Below the pieces are notes generated by a model. The model saw nothing but the letters and a program-made list of their open reading frames with translations, was not told the origin of the DNA and searched no databases. The position numbers were made by a program, and so were the translations under genes. Positions 34,573-41,929 of a stretch of 64,000 nt of DNA are shown piece after piece. The DNA comes from an uncultured Dorea sp. (GTDB lineage Bacteria; Bacillota; Clostridia; Lachnospirales; Lachnospiraceae), in assembly GCA_910584095.1 (NCBI GenBank), contig CAJTYU010000007.1, forward strand, positions 53,258 to 117,257. The letters are read 5' to 3'. Numbering within the stretch: position 1 is the stretch's first letter; every line of letters starts with the position of its first letter.

Positions 34573-35856
34573 TTATCTGTCGGCAAGCTCGCGGATAATG
34601 TCTTCCCAATTCACTCCGCGCTCAACCATCAGCACCATGGCATGGTACAGGAAATCTGCCATTTCATATTTAATCTCTTCGGGATTCGGATTCTTCGCAG
34701 CAATAATAATCTCTGTAGCCTCCTCGCCCACCTTTTTAAGGATCTTATCAATTCCCTTATCAAACAGATAATTAGTATAGGATCCCTCCCTTGGGTTTTT
34801 TCTCCTATCTTCTATGGTCTCATAAACAGATTCAAATACCCGAAGCGGATTAGTCTCGTCAAAATCCGTTCCCACGATCGGCTGGAAAAAGCAGGTTTCA
34901 TTTCCAGTATGACAGGCGGCTCCCACTTGATCCACCTTCGCCAGCAGCGTATCCTTATCGCAGTCTATCGTAAGAGATTTCACGTATTGATAATGGCCGC
35001 TGGTCTCTCCTTTTACCCACTGGCATTTTCTGCTCCGGCTGTAATAGGTCATCCTTCCGGTCTTGATCGTAGCATAAAAAGCTTCTTTATTCATATAAGC
35101 CATCATCAGAACTTCTTTCGTCTTATAATGCTGAACGATAACCGGAATCAGCCCCTCCGTATTTAATTTAAATTCAGAAAACTCCATTATGCTTTCAAAA
35201 GAGGTCATTGAAATCTTCTCTTGCTCGCATTTTTCCTTAAATTTGTCAAACTCCATATCTGTCTGGCTCACATATCTCCCCGACAGGCCTCTGACAACCG
35301 GACATTTCAAAATCTTAAATAACTCCGGCTCTTCCATGGTATCCGTAACAATCACACAAGGTATCTCTGTCGTATTAATAACGGAATCCAAATCTAGTCT
35401 GTGCATGAATACAATCTCACTGCAGTGCTCATTGATAGAATGCTGGTGTTTAAACAGTGAATCAAAATCATTCAGCGACACTGCAATCTTCTCCCTGCCA
35501 AAACGAAGAGACGCCTCCTCCATCATTTCCACACTATTTCTCTTTGAAAAATTAATCAGCACTCTCTTTGCGCCGGTATAAAGAATCTTCTTCACATCCT
35601 CCTGCCGCCGGATATTGCCGCCGGCAATCATGGGTATCCGGATTACCCGGTTAATCTTTTTCATAAGGACAATGGCTTCGTCATGCTCCTCGTCCGTCTC
35701 TGAAAGATCAAATATCAGCAATTCGTCCGCCCCGTGTTCACTGTAATATTTTGCCAGTTTGATAACATCATTTGTAAGAATTGTTTTATCGTCAAACCAT
35801 TTTACCGCATTTCCCGAATCTATAAATATACATGGAATTACTCTTTTATAAATCAT
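34573..35856 (-). CDS. hisIE: Phosphoribosyl-AMP cyclohydrolase / phosphoribosyl-ATP pyrophosphatase with N-terminal pseudo-HisF domain
   Basis: Steps 2 and 3 of histidine synthesis. 427 residues in three parts: a HisF-like barrel (about 1-215), HisI (about 225-330, with MMAYMNKEAFYATIKTGRMTYYSRSR, CDKDTLL and CHTGNETCFF metal site) and HisE (about 335-427, LKKVGEEATEIIIAAKN). The HisF part aligns almost without gaps to Thermotoga HisF, but catalytic Asp11 is Phe11 and the position of Asp130 is Asn129, so cyclase activity is unlikely. Start ATG 35856 follows GAGGAC, which overlaps the hisB stop. Last gene of the his operon. Confidence 0.9.
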   Translation of the reverse strand: MIYKRVIPCIFIDSGNAVKWFDDKTILTNDVIKLAKYYSEHGADELLIFDLSETDEEHDEAIVLMKKINRVIRIPMIAGGNIRRQEDVKKILYTGAKRVLINFSKRNSVEMMEEASLRFGREKIAVSLNDFDSLFKHQHSINEHCSEIVFMHRLDLDSVINTTEIPCVIVTDTMEEPELFKILKCPVVRGLSGRYVSQTDMEFDKFKEKCEQEKISMTSFESIMEFSEFKLNTEGLIPVIVQHYKTKEVLMMAYMNKEAFYATIKTGRMTYYSRSRKCQWVKGETSGHYQYVKSLTIDCDKDTLLAKVDQVGAACHTGNETCFFQPIVGTDFDETNPLRVFESVYETIEDRRKNPREGSYTNYLFDKGIDKILKKVGEEATEIIIAAKNPNPEEIKYEMADFLYHAMVLMVERGVNWEDIIRELADR

Positions 35857-35867
35857 GCTGCCGTCCT

Positions 35868-36455
35868 CTACAGCGTGCCCTTCGTGGTCCACGCTTCTTT
35901 CATTCTTGGTTCTTCTGCCGCCGCCATATCCAGCGCTTTCCCAAATGCTTTGAATAATGCTTCAGCCATATGATGATTGTTGCCTCCGTCCATAATCTTT
36001 AAATGCAGATTCATGGCGGCGCTGTAAGATACCGCATAGAAAAATTCCTTTATCATCTCTGTGTCCATATCTCCCAGCCTCTCACAGGTGAAATCCGCCT
36101 GATAGTTTAAATAAGGCCTCCCTGACAGATCGATAGCGCCAAGCGCCAATGTCTCATCCATGGGAAGAAGGACGCTTCCGTAACGCCTGATCCCCGCCTT
36201 GTCTCCCAGCGCTTCCTGAATCGCTGTTCCCAGCACGATCCCCGTATCCTCAATCGTATGATGGCAGTCCACACACAAATCTCCTTTTGCCTTTACCTGA
36301 AGGTCAAACAGGCCGTGGCGGGCAAATCCGTCCAGCATATGGTCAAAAAAGCCGATGCCAGTATGTATCTCGCTTGTTCCATGACCGTCCAAATTGATAG
36401 TTACAGATATATCGGTTTCCTTTGTTGTACGCCTATAGCTTGCTGTCCTGTCCAT
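35868..36455 (-). CDS. hisB: Imidazoleglycerol-phosphate dehydratase
   Basis: Histidine step 6, Mn-dependent dehydration of imidazole-glycerol phosphate. 195 residues, dehydratase only (no phosphatase domain). Metal motifs GFFDHMLDGFARHGLFD, DCHHTIEDTGIVLG and GNNHHMAEALFKAFG are intact. I start at ATG 36455 after GGGGAGGG; this overlaps the hisD 3' end by 23 bp, implying coupled translation. Confidence 0.96.
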   Translation of the reverse strand: MDRTASYRRTTKETDISVTINLDGHGTSEIHTGIGFFDHMLDGFARHGLFDLQVKAKGDLCVDCHHTIEDTGIVLGTAIQEALGDKAGIRRYGSVLLPMDETLALGAIDLSGRPYLNYQADFTCERLGDMDTEMIKEFFYAVSYSAAMNLHLKIMDGGNNHHMAEALFKAFGKALDMAAAEEPRMKEAWTTKGTL

Positions 36456-37758
36456 TGGTATCCCTCCCCTGCTCGAATCGAACTTTGATTGAATTGGCAT
36501 GAGCCGTCAAATGTTCAGCCTCTGCGAATGCTTCAATATCCTCGTGCACCTGTTCAAGCGCTTCTTTTGAATAACCTATAATGCTTGATTTCTTGATGAA
36601 ATCATCCACCGAAAGCGGCGAGAAGAATTTCGCGGTGCCGTTGGTTGGAAGCACATGATTCGGTCCGGCAAAATAATCGCCCAATGGCTCGCTTGCGTAT
36701 TCCCCTATAAAAATCGCCCCTGCATTCCGGATTCTAGTCATGATATCATAGGGATTCTTTGTCATAATCTCTAGGTGTTCCGAAGCCACCTCATTGGCGA
36801 TATCAATCACATCCTCCATCGTATCTGCAAGAAGGATATATCCGTAATTGTCCAGAGACTTCCGGATGATTTCCGCTCTGGAAAGCTCCCGTAAGAATCC
36901 GTCCGCCTGTTCGGATACCGCCTCTGCAAGTTCGGCGCTGGTGGTCACTAAAATCGCCGACGCAAGCTCGTCATGCTCCGCCTGAGACAACAGATCGGCC
37001 GCCACATACCTCGGATTTGCCGTCTCATCGGCTATCACCATAATCTCACTGGGACCTGCGATAGCGTCAATACTCACGTGACCGTATACGGCCTTCTTGG
37101 CAAGCGCTACGTAAATATTGCCGGGTCCCACAATCTTATCTACCTTAGGAATACTCTCTGTGCCATATGCCAACGCCGCCACAGCCTGAGCTCCGCCAAT
37201 CTTATAGATTACGTCTGCCCCCGCCTCGTGCGCGGCAACCAGCGTGTTTGGATTTACCTTCCCATCCTTCCCCGGAGGCGTTACCATAATAACCTCATCC
37301 ACGCCTGCAGTCTTTGCCGGCACAATATTCATAAGTACAGAGGAGGGATATGCCGCCTTCCCGCCCGGCACATAGACCCCCACTCTGTGAAGGGCCGTTA
37401 CTTTCTGTCCCAGAATCGTCCCGTCCGGCCTGCTGTCAAACCAGCTGTACTGCCTCTGCTTCTCGTGATAAACCCGGATGTTTACAAGGGCTTTTCGGAT
37501 TATGCGCACCAGCTCATCCCCCGCTTCTTCATAAGCTTGCTTTACTTCCTCCTCCGTCACACGAACATTCCCCGCATGTATATCGGCATGGTCGAACTGG
37601 GCGGTATATTCAAACAGCGCTTCATCCTTCTCCATCTTCACTCGTTCCAGAATCTCTGCCACGCTGGACTCATACTGGCCATAGCTGCCAGGACTTCTCT
37701 TCAGCAGCTCCTCCAGAAGATTTTCCTTTGTTCCCTTATCTAGTCTTTTGATTCTCAT
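36433..37758 (-). CDS. hisD: Histidinol dehydrogenase
   Basis: Final histidine step: zinc- and NAD-dependent oxidation of histidinol to histidine. 441 residues with GVYVPGGKAAYPSSVLMNIVPAKTAGV, VDKIVGPGNIYVALAKKAVYG, AGPSEIMVIADETA, and the metal ligands in LLSQAEHDELASAIL and PNHVLPTNGTAKF. Length normal. 16 bp after hisG; GGGAAG ribosome-binding site. Confidence 0.97.
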   Translation of the reverse strand: MRIKRLDKGTKENLLEELLKRSPGSYGQYESSVAEILERVKMEKDEALFEYTAQFDHADIHAGNVRVTEEEVKQAYEEAGDELVRIIRKALVNIRVYHEKQRQYSWFDSRPDGTILGQKVTALHRVGVYVPGGKAAYPSSVLMNIVPAKTAGVDEVIMVTPPGKDGKVNPNTLVAAHEAGADVIYKIGGAQAVAALAYGTESIPKVDKIVGPGNIYVALAKKAVYGHVSIDAIAGPSEIMVIADETANPRYVAADLLSQAEHDELASAILVTTSAELAEAVSEQADGFLRELSRAEIIRKSLDNYGYILLADTMEDVIDIANEVASEHLEIMTKNPYDIMTRIRNAGAIFIGEYASEPLGDYFAGPNHVLPTNGTAKFFSPLSVDDFIKKSSIIGYSKEALEQVHEDIEAFAEAEHLTAHANSIKVRFEQGRDTNGQDSKL

Positions 37759-37774
37759 ATTTACACTTCCCTAT

Positions 37775-38410
37775 TTAGATTACGGCTCTCAGCCGCTGAA
37801 TCAGATCCTTAATCCGGCCGCTTTCCATCCGCATGCTGACCGGATTCACGATCATTCTTGCCGACAATGGACAGACCTCCTCCAACACGGACAAGCCGTT
37901 CTCCCTCAGGGTAGACCCGGTTTCTACAATATCGCAGATCACCTCTGATAAGCCTACGATCGGCGCCAGCTCAATAGAGCCGTTCAGTTTAATAATCTCT
38001 ACAGTCTGGTGCTTCACATTATAAAAATAATCCTTCGCAATATTCGGATACTTAGTTGCCACCCGGATCAGTTCATGATGCTTAAGATATGCGCCGGCGC
38101 TTTTTGGTCCGCAGATACACATCCTGCATTTCCCATAACCAAGGTCTAATACCTCATGTACCTTACGCCCTTCTTCCAGAATCGTATCCCGGCCGGCTAC
38201 GCCGATATCCGCGGCTCCGTATTCCACATAAGTAGGCACATCCGGCCCTTTCGAGAGGAAAAACCGGAGCTTTAACTCTTCATTTACAAAAATCAGCTTT
38301 CTTGAGTTCTTATCCTTCATCTCTTCGCAGGTAATCCCAATCTGTTCCAGAAGATCCAATGTCTGTTCCGCCAGACGCCCCTTTCCAAGGGCAAATGTAA
38401 GATATCTCAT
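37775..38410 (-). CDS. hisG: ATP phosphoribosyltransferase, short catalytic form
   Basis: Commits ATP and PRPP to histidine synthesis. 211 residues, the short HisG type that lacks the C-terminal ACT-like regulatory domain and needs HisZ, encoded just upstream. Motifs: ALGKGRLAEQTLDLL, YGAADIGVAGRDTILE and DIVETGSTLRENGL (PRPP loop). GGAGCC ribosome-binding site. Confidence 0.96.
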   Translation of the reverse strand: MRYLTFALGKGRLAEQTLDLLEQIGITCEEMKDKNSRKLIFVNEELKLRFFLSKGPDVPTYVEYGAADIGVAGRDTILEEGRKVHEVLDLGYGKCRMCICGPKSAGAYLKHHELIRVATKYPNIAKDYFYNVKHQTVEIIKLNGSIELAPIVGLSEVICDIVETGSTLRENGLSVLEEVCPLSARMIVNPVSMRMESGRIKDLIQRLRAVI

Positions 38411-38428
38411 AACAGGCTCCTATCTATT

Positions 38429-39670
38429 TCAATTAATTAGCTTTCTCTCTCCAGTCACCAGATTAATCATAACAATCTGGTGGTTATCCTGAATATAAAT
38501 CAAATTGCCGGCATAATTTTCTTTGCCGTATTCCATATATTCCTCTAAAGATTTGGAAGGCATTCTTCGCACAAGCTCCGTGTTCTTGCATTTCTCACGG
38601 AAATCCCTTGCAAGCTTGATTGCATTCTTCTGCTTTCCTTCATCATAAAGAATCAGAGTATTCTTTCTTGCATAGGAAATACGGATATGCTGTCTGGTCA
38701 GGGCGTTCATAAGCTGGTCAATTACAAGGGCAAAGCCGATTGACGGCGACTTCCTTCCAAATTTCTCCAGCAGGTGATCATACCGCCCGCCTTTTACAAT
38801 AGCGTCGCCGGTGCCATGGGTATAACCCCGGAAAATAATCCCGGTATAATATCCATACAGTCCGCTCATGCCAAAATCAAAGGAAATATTGTCTGCCACT
38901 CCATATATCTTCAAAATATCATAAATACGTTCCAGCCTTCTGACAGCCTTTACTGCTTTGGAATTAGGCGCAATATTCTTTGCCTGAATCAGCACCTCCC
39001 TGCCGCCGTACATATCCTCTAAAGCGGCGAACGCCTCCTTGGCGCTTCTTCTCACCTGAATGCTCTCAAGATACTCTTCCACGCCAAAAAAATTGCGGTT
39101 TCCAATCAGTTCTCTGACCCGTGCTTCCGCTTCCTCGTCCAGAGACGCATCTTCGATCAGGCTTTGAAGATAATCCACTATTCCCACACTCAGTTCAAAA
39201 TCCCGGAGTCCGATCGTAGTAAAACAGTCCACTACCATAGCAAGCATCTCCGCGTCCGCTTCTATAGAATCCACGCCGATCAGCTCGGCGCCCATCTGAG
39301 TAGCTTCTCTCATACGCCCCTGATAGCTTCCCGTATAATTTAAAAAAGTATTGCCTGTATAACATAACCTGACAGGCATCCCGTTATCCGGAAACAATGT
39401 TGCCGCCGCTCTTGCAACAGACGGAGTAAAATCCGGACGGAGTACCAGCGTATTTCCTTCTTTATCAAAAAACTTGTATAATTCCTTCGACGGGATCGTC
39501 CCAATCTCCTTGCGGAACACATCAAAAAATTCAAAAGTCGGCGGCTGGATATCCCGGTACCCATACATCTGAAGCACCTTGTGAAGCCTGCTCTCTAACG
39601 ACAGCTTCTTTCCGCATTCTATATTATAAATATCCCGGACTCCATCCGGCGTATGTTGTAATTGTTTCAT
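38429..39670 (-). CDS. hisZ: ATP phosphoribosyltransferase regulatory subunit
   Basis: Histidyl-tRNA synthetase paralogue without aminoacylation that binds short HisG and mediates histidine feedback. 413 residues: class II catalytic fold (QHTPDGVRDIYNIECGKK, LRPDFTPSVARAAATL, YYTGIIFRGYT, GGRYDHLLEKFG) with a short, diverged C-terminal part. First gene of the operon, with a consensus promoter about 50 bp upstream. HisA, HisF, HisH and HisC are not in the window. Confidence 0.93.
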   Translation of the reverse strand: MKQLQHTPDGVRDIYNIECGKKLSLESRLHKVLQMYGYRDIQPPTFEFFDVFRKEIGTIPSKELYKFFDKEGNTLVLRPDFTPSVARAAATLFPDNGMPVRLCYTGNTFLNYTGSYQGRMREATQMGAELIGVDSIEADAEMLAMVVDCFTTIGLRDFELSVGIVDYLQSLIEDASLDEEAEARVRELIGNRNFFGVEEYLESIQVRRSAKEAFAALEDMYGGREVLIQAKNIAPNSKAVKAVRRLERIYDILKIYGVADNISFDFGMSGLYGYYTGIIFRGYTHGTGDAIVKGGRYDHLLEKFGRKSPSIGFALVIDQLMNALTRQHIRISYARKNTLILYDEGKQKNAIKLARDFREKCKNTELVRRMPSKSLEEYMEYGKENYAGNLIYIQDNHQIVMINLVTGERKLIN

Positions 39671-39719
39671 CCCTGCTCTCCCTGCACTTTAACTTACTAC
39701 CTTGTTAAAATCCTTTTGC

Positions 39720-39748
39720 ATTATACGTATTTTATTAAATACTGTCAA
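39720..39748 (-). promoter_or_regulatory. Consensus sigma-A promoter of the his operon
   Basis: Minus strand TTGACA (39743-39748), 17 bp, TATAAT (39720-39725); both hexamers perfect. The -35 contains the recU stop codon TGA. The spacer holds GTATTT-AATA-AAATAC (39727-39742), a possible operator. No T-box or leader peptide is seen in the ~40-nt leader. Confidence 0.85.
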
Positions 39749-40287
39749 TACCCCTCGTCCCTCTCTTCCAAATCCAGATTCAACGCATCCAAGTAAGGAA
39801 TGAAGCATCCTCCCTTAATTTCTAAAAAAAACTTCGGATTCAGCTCCTCAATGCGGAAGCTCTTCCTTCCTCCCTCCGCCGCCCGGTTCCAGAATTTTTT
39901 TACTTCTTTGAATTGCATATAATAAAGCTCATTTCTAGCCGTATAAGAGATAATCAAAAATGCAATTCCGTTCTGTCTCTCAAAGTTTTCCATAAAGGCC
40001 ACCTGATGCTCATGGATATTCTGAAGGGGAAAAGTATCCGTACTGCACTCCTTGGCGTCGAAGCAGACGGGGATTCCCTGTACGGCTCCGATATAATCCA
40101 CCGTACTGCGCTGTTCAAAATACGCCAGCGTAATCTGCCTGTGTTCCTTATCCATGCGGACTGGAGTAATCGGCGTGGGAATCTTCTGAATTAATGCCAG
40201 CTTTTGCTCCAGATAACGCTCATTCGTTCTGTTTATCATATCTTCCAGAGTAGAGCCTCTCAGGCCTCTGGTATTCCATGTACCCAT
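39745..40287 (-). CDS. recU: Holliday junction resolvase RecU
   Basis: Structure-specific endonuclease cleaving Holliday junctions in recombination and segregation. 180 residues with MGTWNTRGLRGSTLEDMINRTNERY and the nuclease core VDYIGAVQGIPVCFDAKECS (Asp, Glu and Lys of the active site), HQVAFMENF. Typical length. Start directly abuts the stop of the upstream pseudouridine synthase gene (TAGATG). Confidence 0.93.
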   Translation of the reverse strand: MGTWNTRGLRGSTLEDMINRTNERYLEQKLALIQKIPTPITPVRMDKEHRQITLAYFEQRSTVDYIGAVQGIPVCFDAKECSTDTFPLQNIHEHQVAFMENFERQNGIAFLIISYTARNELYYMQFKEVKKFWNRAAEGGRKSFRIEELNPKFFLEIKGGCFIPYLDALNLDLEERDEGY

Positions 40288-41274
40288 CTATCCTTCCATC
40301 CCTCCCATCAGCTCTCTCTCTATCTTTTCAAACAGCTCTGGCGCCTCAGCGAAAAATTTTCTGCCGGATAAAGACTCCAGCGGAAACTTCATCTGCGGAA
40401 ACTCCAGCCGGTACGCGTGCAGAAGCTGGGAAGTCAGGCCATACTTTTTCTTAAGCCTGTCGTTTGTCTTCTTGTCACCGTATTTATAATCCCCGATTAG
40501 CGGATGCCCTTCCGATGCCAAATGCGCTCGAATCTGATGCGGCTTACCGGTAATCAGATGCACCTCCAAAAGCGTATATCCGTCTTTTCCCTTCACAGGA
40601 CGGTATTCGGTTTCAACCAGCTCAGCTTTCTCCAAAGGATAATTTGCTACCGTTACCTGATTTTTCTCTTTATTCTTTGTCAAATATCCATTGATATGTT
40701 TTGTTTCATATATTTCACCCTTTACCAGACAGCGGTAATATTTACCGAAAGTCCGTTCTTTGAAACCAAGACTCAGCGCCTGAAGACCTGCAAGACTCTT
40801 CCCGGCGGCAACAATGCCGGATGTATTTCTGTCCAGCCGGTTGCAGACTCCCGGACGAAAGGTCCTTAAATCTTCCGGTGTCAGACTCCCGGACTTTAGC
40901 AGATAGTCTGTAATAGCCTCCACTAAAGAGATATCGGAAGGATCCGCTTTCTGAGACAATAGTCCCACAGGCTTATTTACAAGCAATACATGCTCATCCT
41001 CATAGATAACGTCAAGTTCTGTTTTTCTCTTCTGTATCAGTTCTATTTTAACTGTTCCGGAAAACTTATCAATGGTATCATCGGACAGAAACAGCTTAAG
41101 AACGTCTCCACTGCGAAGCTTCTCATTTCCCGCGGCTTTTTTTCCATTTAATACAATATTCTTTTTTCTCATCATTTTGTAAAAAAAACCTGCAGGCGCC
41201 TGATCCATATATTTCTTTAAGAATTTATCCAAGCGCTGTCCCTCTTCCCGGTCAGAAATTATGATTTCCCTCAT
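40288..41274 (-). CDS. RluA-family pseudouridine synthase
   Basis: Makes pseudouridine in rRNA or tRNA. 328 residues: S4-like RNA-binding domain (about 12-70), then the catalytic domain with NRLDRNTSGIVAAGKS (catalytic Asp) and TGKPHQIRAHLASEGHPLIGD. The pattern is closest to RluC/RluD-type enzymes; the target base cannot be told from sequence. Confidence 0.93.
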   Translation of the reverse strand: MREIIISDREEGQRLDKFLKKYMDQAPAGFFYKMMRKKNIVLNGKKAAGNEKLRSGDVLKLFLSDDTIDKFSGTVKIELIQKRKTELDVIYEDEHVLLVNKPVGLLSQKADPSDISLVEAITDYLLKSGSLTPEDLRTFRPGVCNRLDRNTSGIVAAGKSLAGLQALSLGFKERTFGKYYRCLVKGEIYETKHINGYLTKNKEKNQVTVANYPLEKAELVETEYRPVKGKDGYTLLEVHLITGKPHQIRAHLASEGHPLIGDYKYGDKKTNDRLKKKYGLTSQLLHAYRLEFPQMKFPLESLSGRKFFAEAPELFEKIERELMGGMEG

Positions 41275-41290
41275 AACTGCACCACTCTCA

Positions 41291-41866
41291 TCACATCGAT
41301 ATATTTAAAATAACCTGACGGATTGCTTCCTCCAGTTCTTGATCCGCCGGCTTATCTATTTTAACCATGTTGTTCATACCCTCTGCCCGAGACAAAAAGT
41401 GTACATACTTTGAAAAAATCTTTACTGTTGCCTTCGTGTGATGATTCTCCGCCAGAATATCTTTTATATGTTTTGCCGCCTCTTGCGGATCTGTCTTTGG
41501 ATTACTGGCATAGCCAAAAACGGTCTGGCCGGATATAACGGCCGCATCCACCGGCATAATCTTCTCCCTGCTTGTAATTACCATATCAAATGCGGTGGTA
41601 AGCAGTACGCTCTTCTCTTTAATCTCCTCCGCAGTCTTCCTGTCAATGGACCCATATGGAAATATCGCAATCCATTCCGTTAATGCCTTTGCCGAAGGAA
41701 GACAGATCAGCACCGCGATAATTGTAAACAAGTTCGATCTGGAATATGTTTTAAAATACCCAGCCAGCAAAAAAGCCGCTGCAATTCCAAATCCAGCCGC
41801 CGTCTGGAGTCCAAGACTCCTTTTTCTAGCTGATATATATCCTGCTTCTCCCTTATGAACCTTCAT
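41291..41866 (-). CDS. Unknown two-pass membrane protein
   Basis: 191 residues. A basic N-terminus, two adjacent membrane helices (about 20-40 and 45-62) and a cytoplasmic C-terminal domain (about 65-191, LLTTAFDMVITSREKIMPVDAAVISGQTVFGYASNP). Strong AAGGAGAG site and short spacing to the rluA-type gene support a real gene. Family not recognised. It may belong with the downstream RNA-modification and recU genes. Confidence 0.6.
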   Translation of the reverse strand: MKVHKGEAGYISARKRSLGLQTAAGFGIAAAFLLAGYFKTYSRSNLFTIIAVLICLPSAKALTEWIAIFPYGSIDRKTAEEIKEKSVLLTTAFDMVITSREKIMPVDAAVISGQTVFGYASNPKTDPQEAAKHIKDILAENHHTKATVKIFSKYVHFLSRAEGMNNMVKIDKPADQELEEAIRQVILNISM

Positions 41867-41929
41867 GCCATTCTCTCCTTATCTATTCTTATGAGACACC
41901 ATCGGTCCGAGCAGTATGTATCCCAATGA

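Noticed and set aside
36973..37743. 256-codon plus-strand frame opposite hisD
   Set aside because: Antisense shadow of a gene with intact catalytic motifs; Cys/His/Arg-rich composition unlike a real protein here.
39671..39719. His T-box or attenuator leader before hisZ
   Set aside because: The leader is only about 40 nt, with no specifier hairpin and no His-codon run.
39702..39721. Second Rex-like site downstream of the hisZ promoter (TTGTTAA)
   Set aside because: The second half matches only 4/7 and histidine synthesis is not an expected Rex target.
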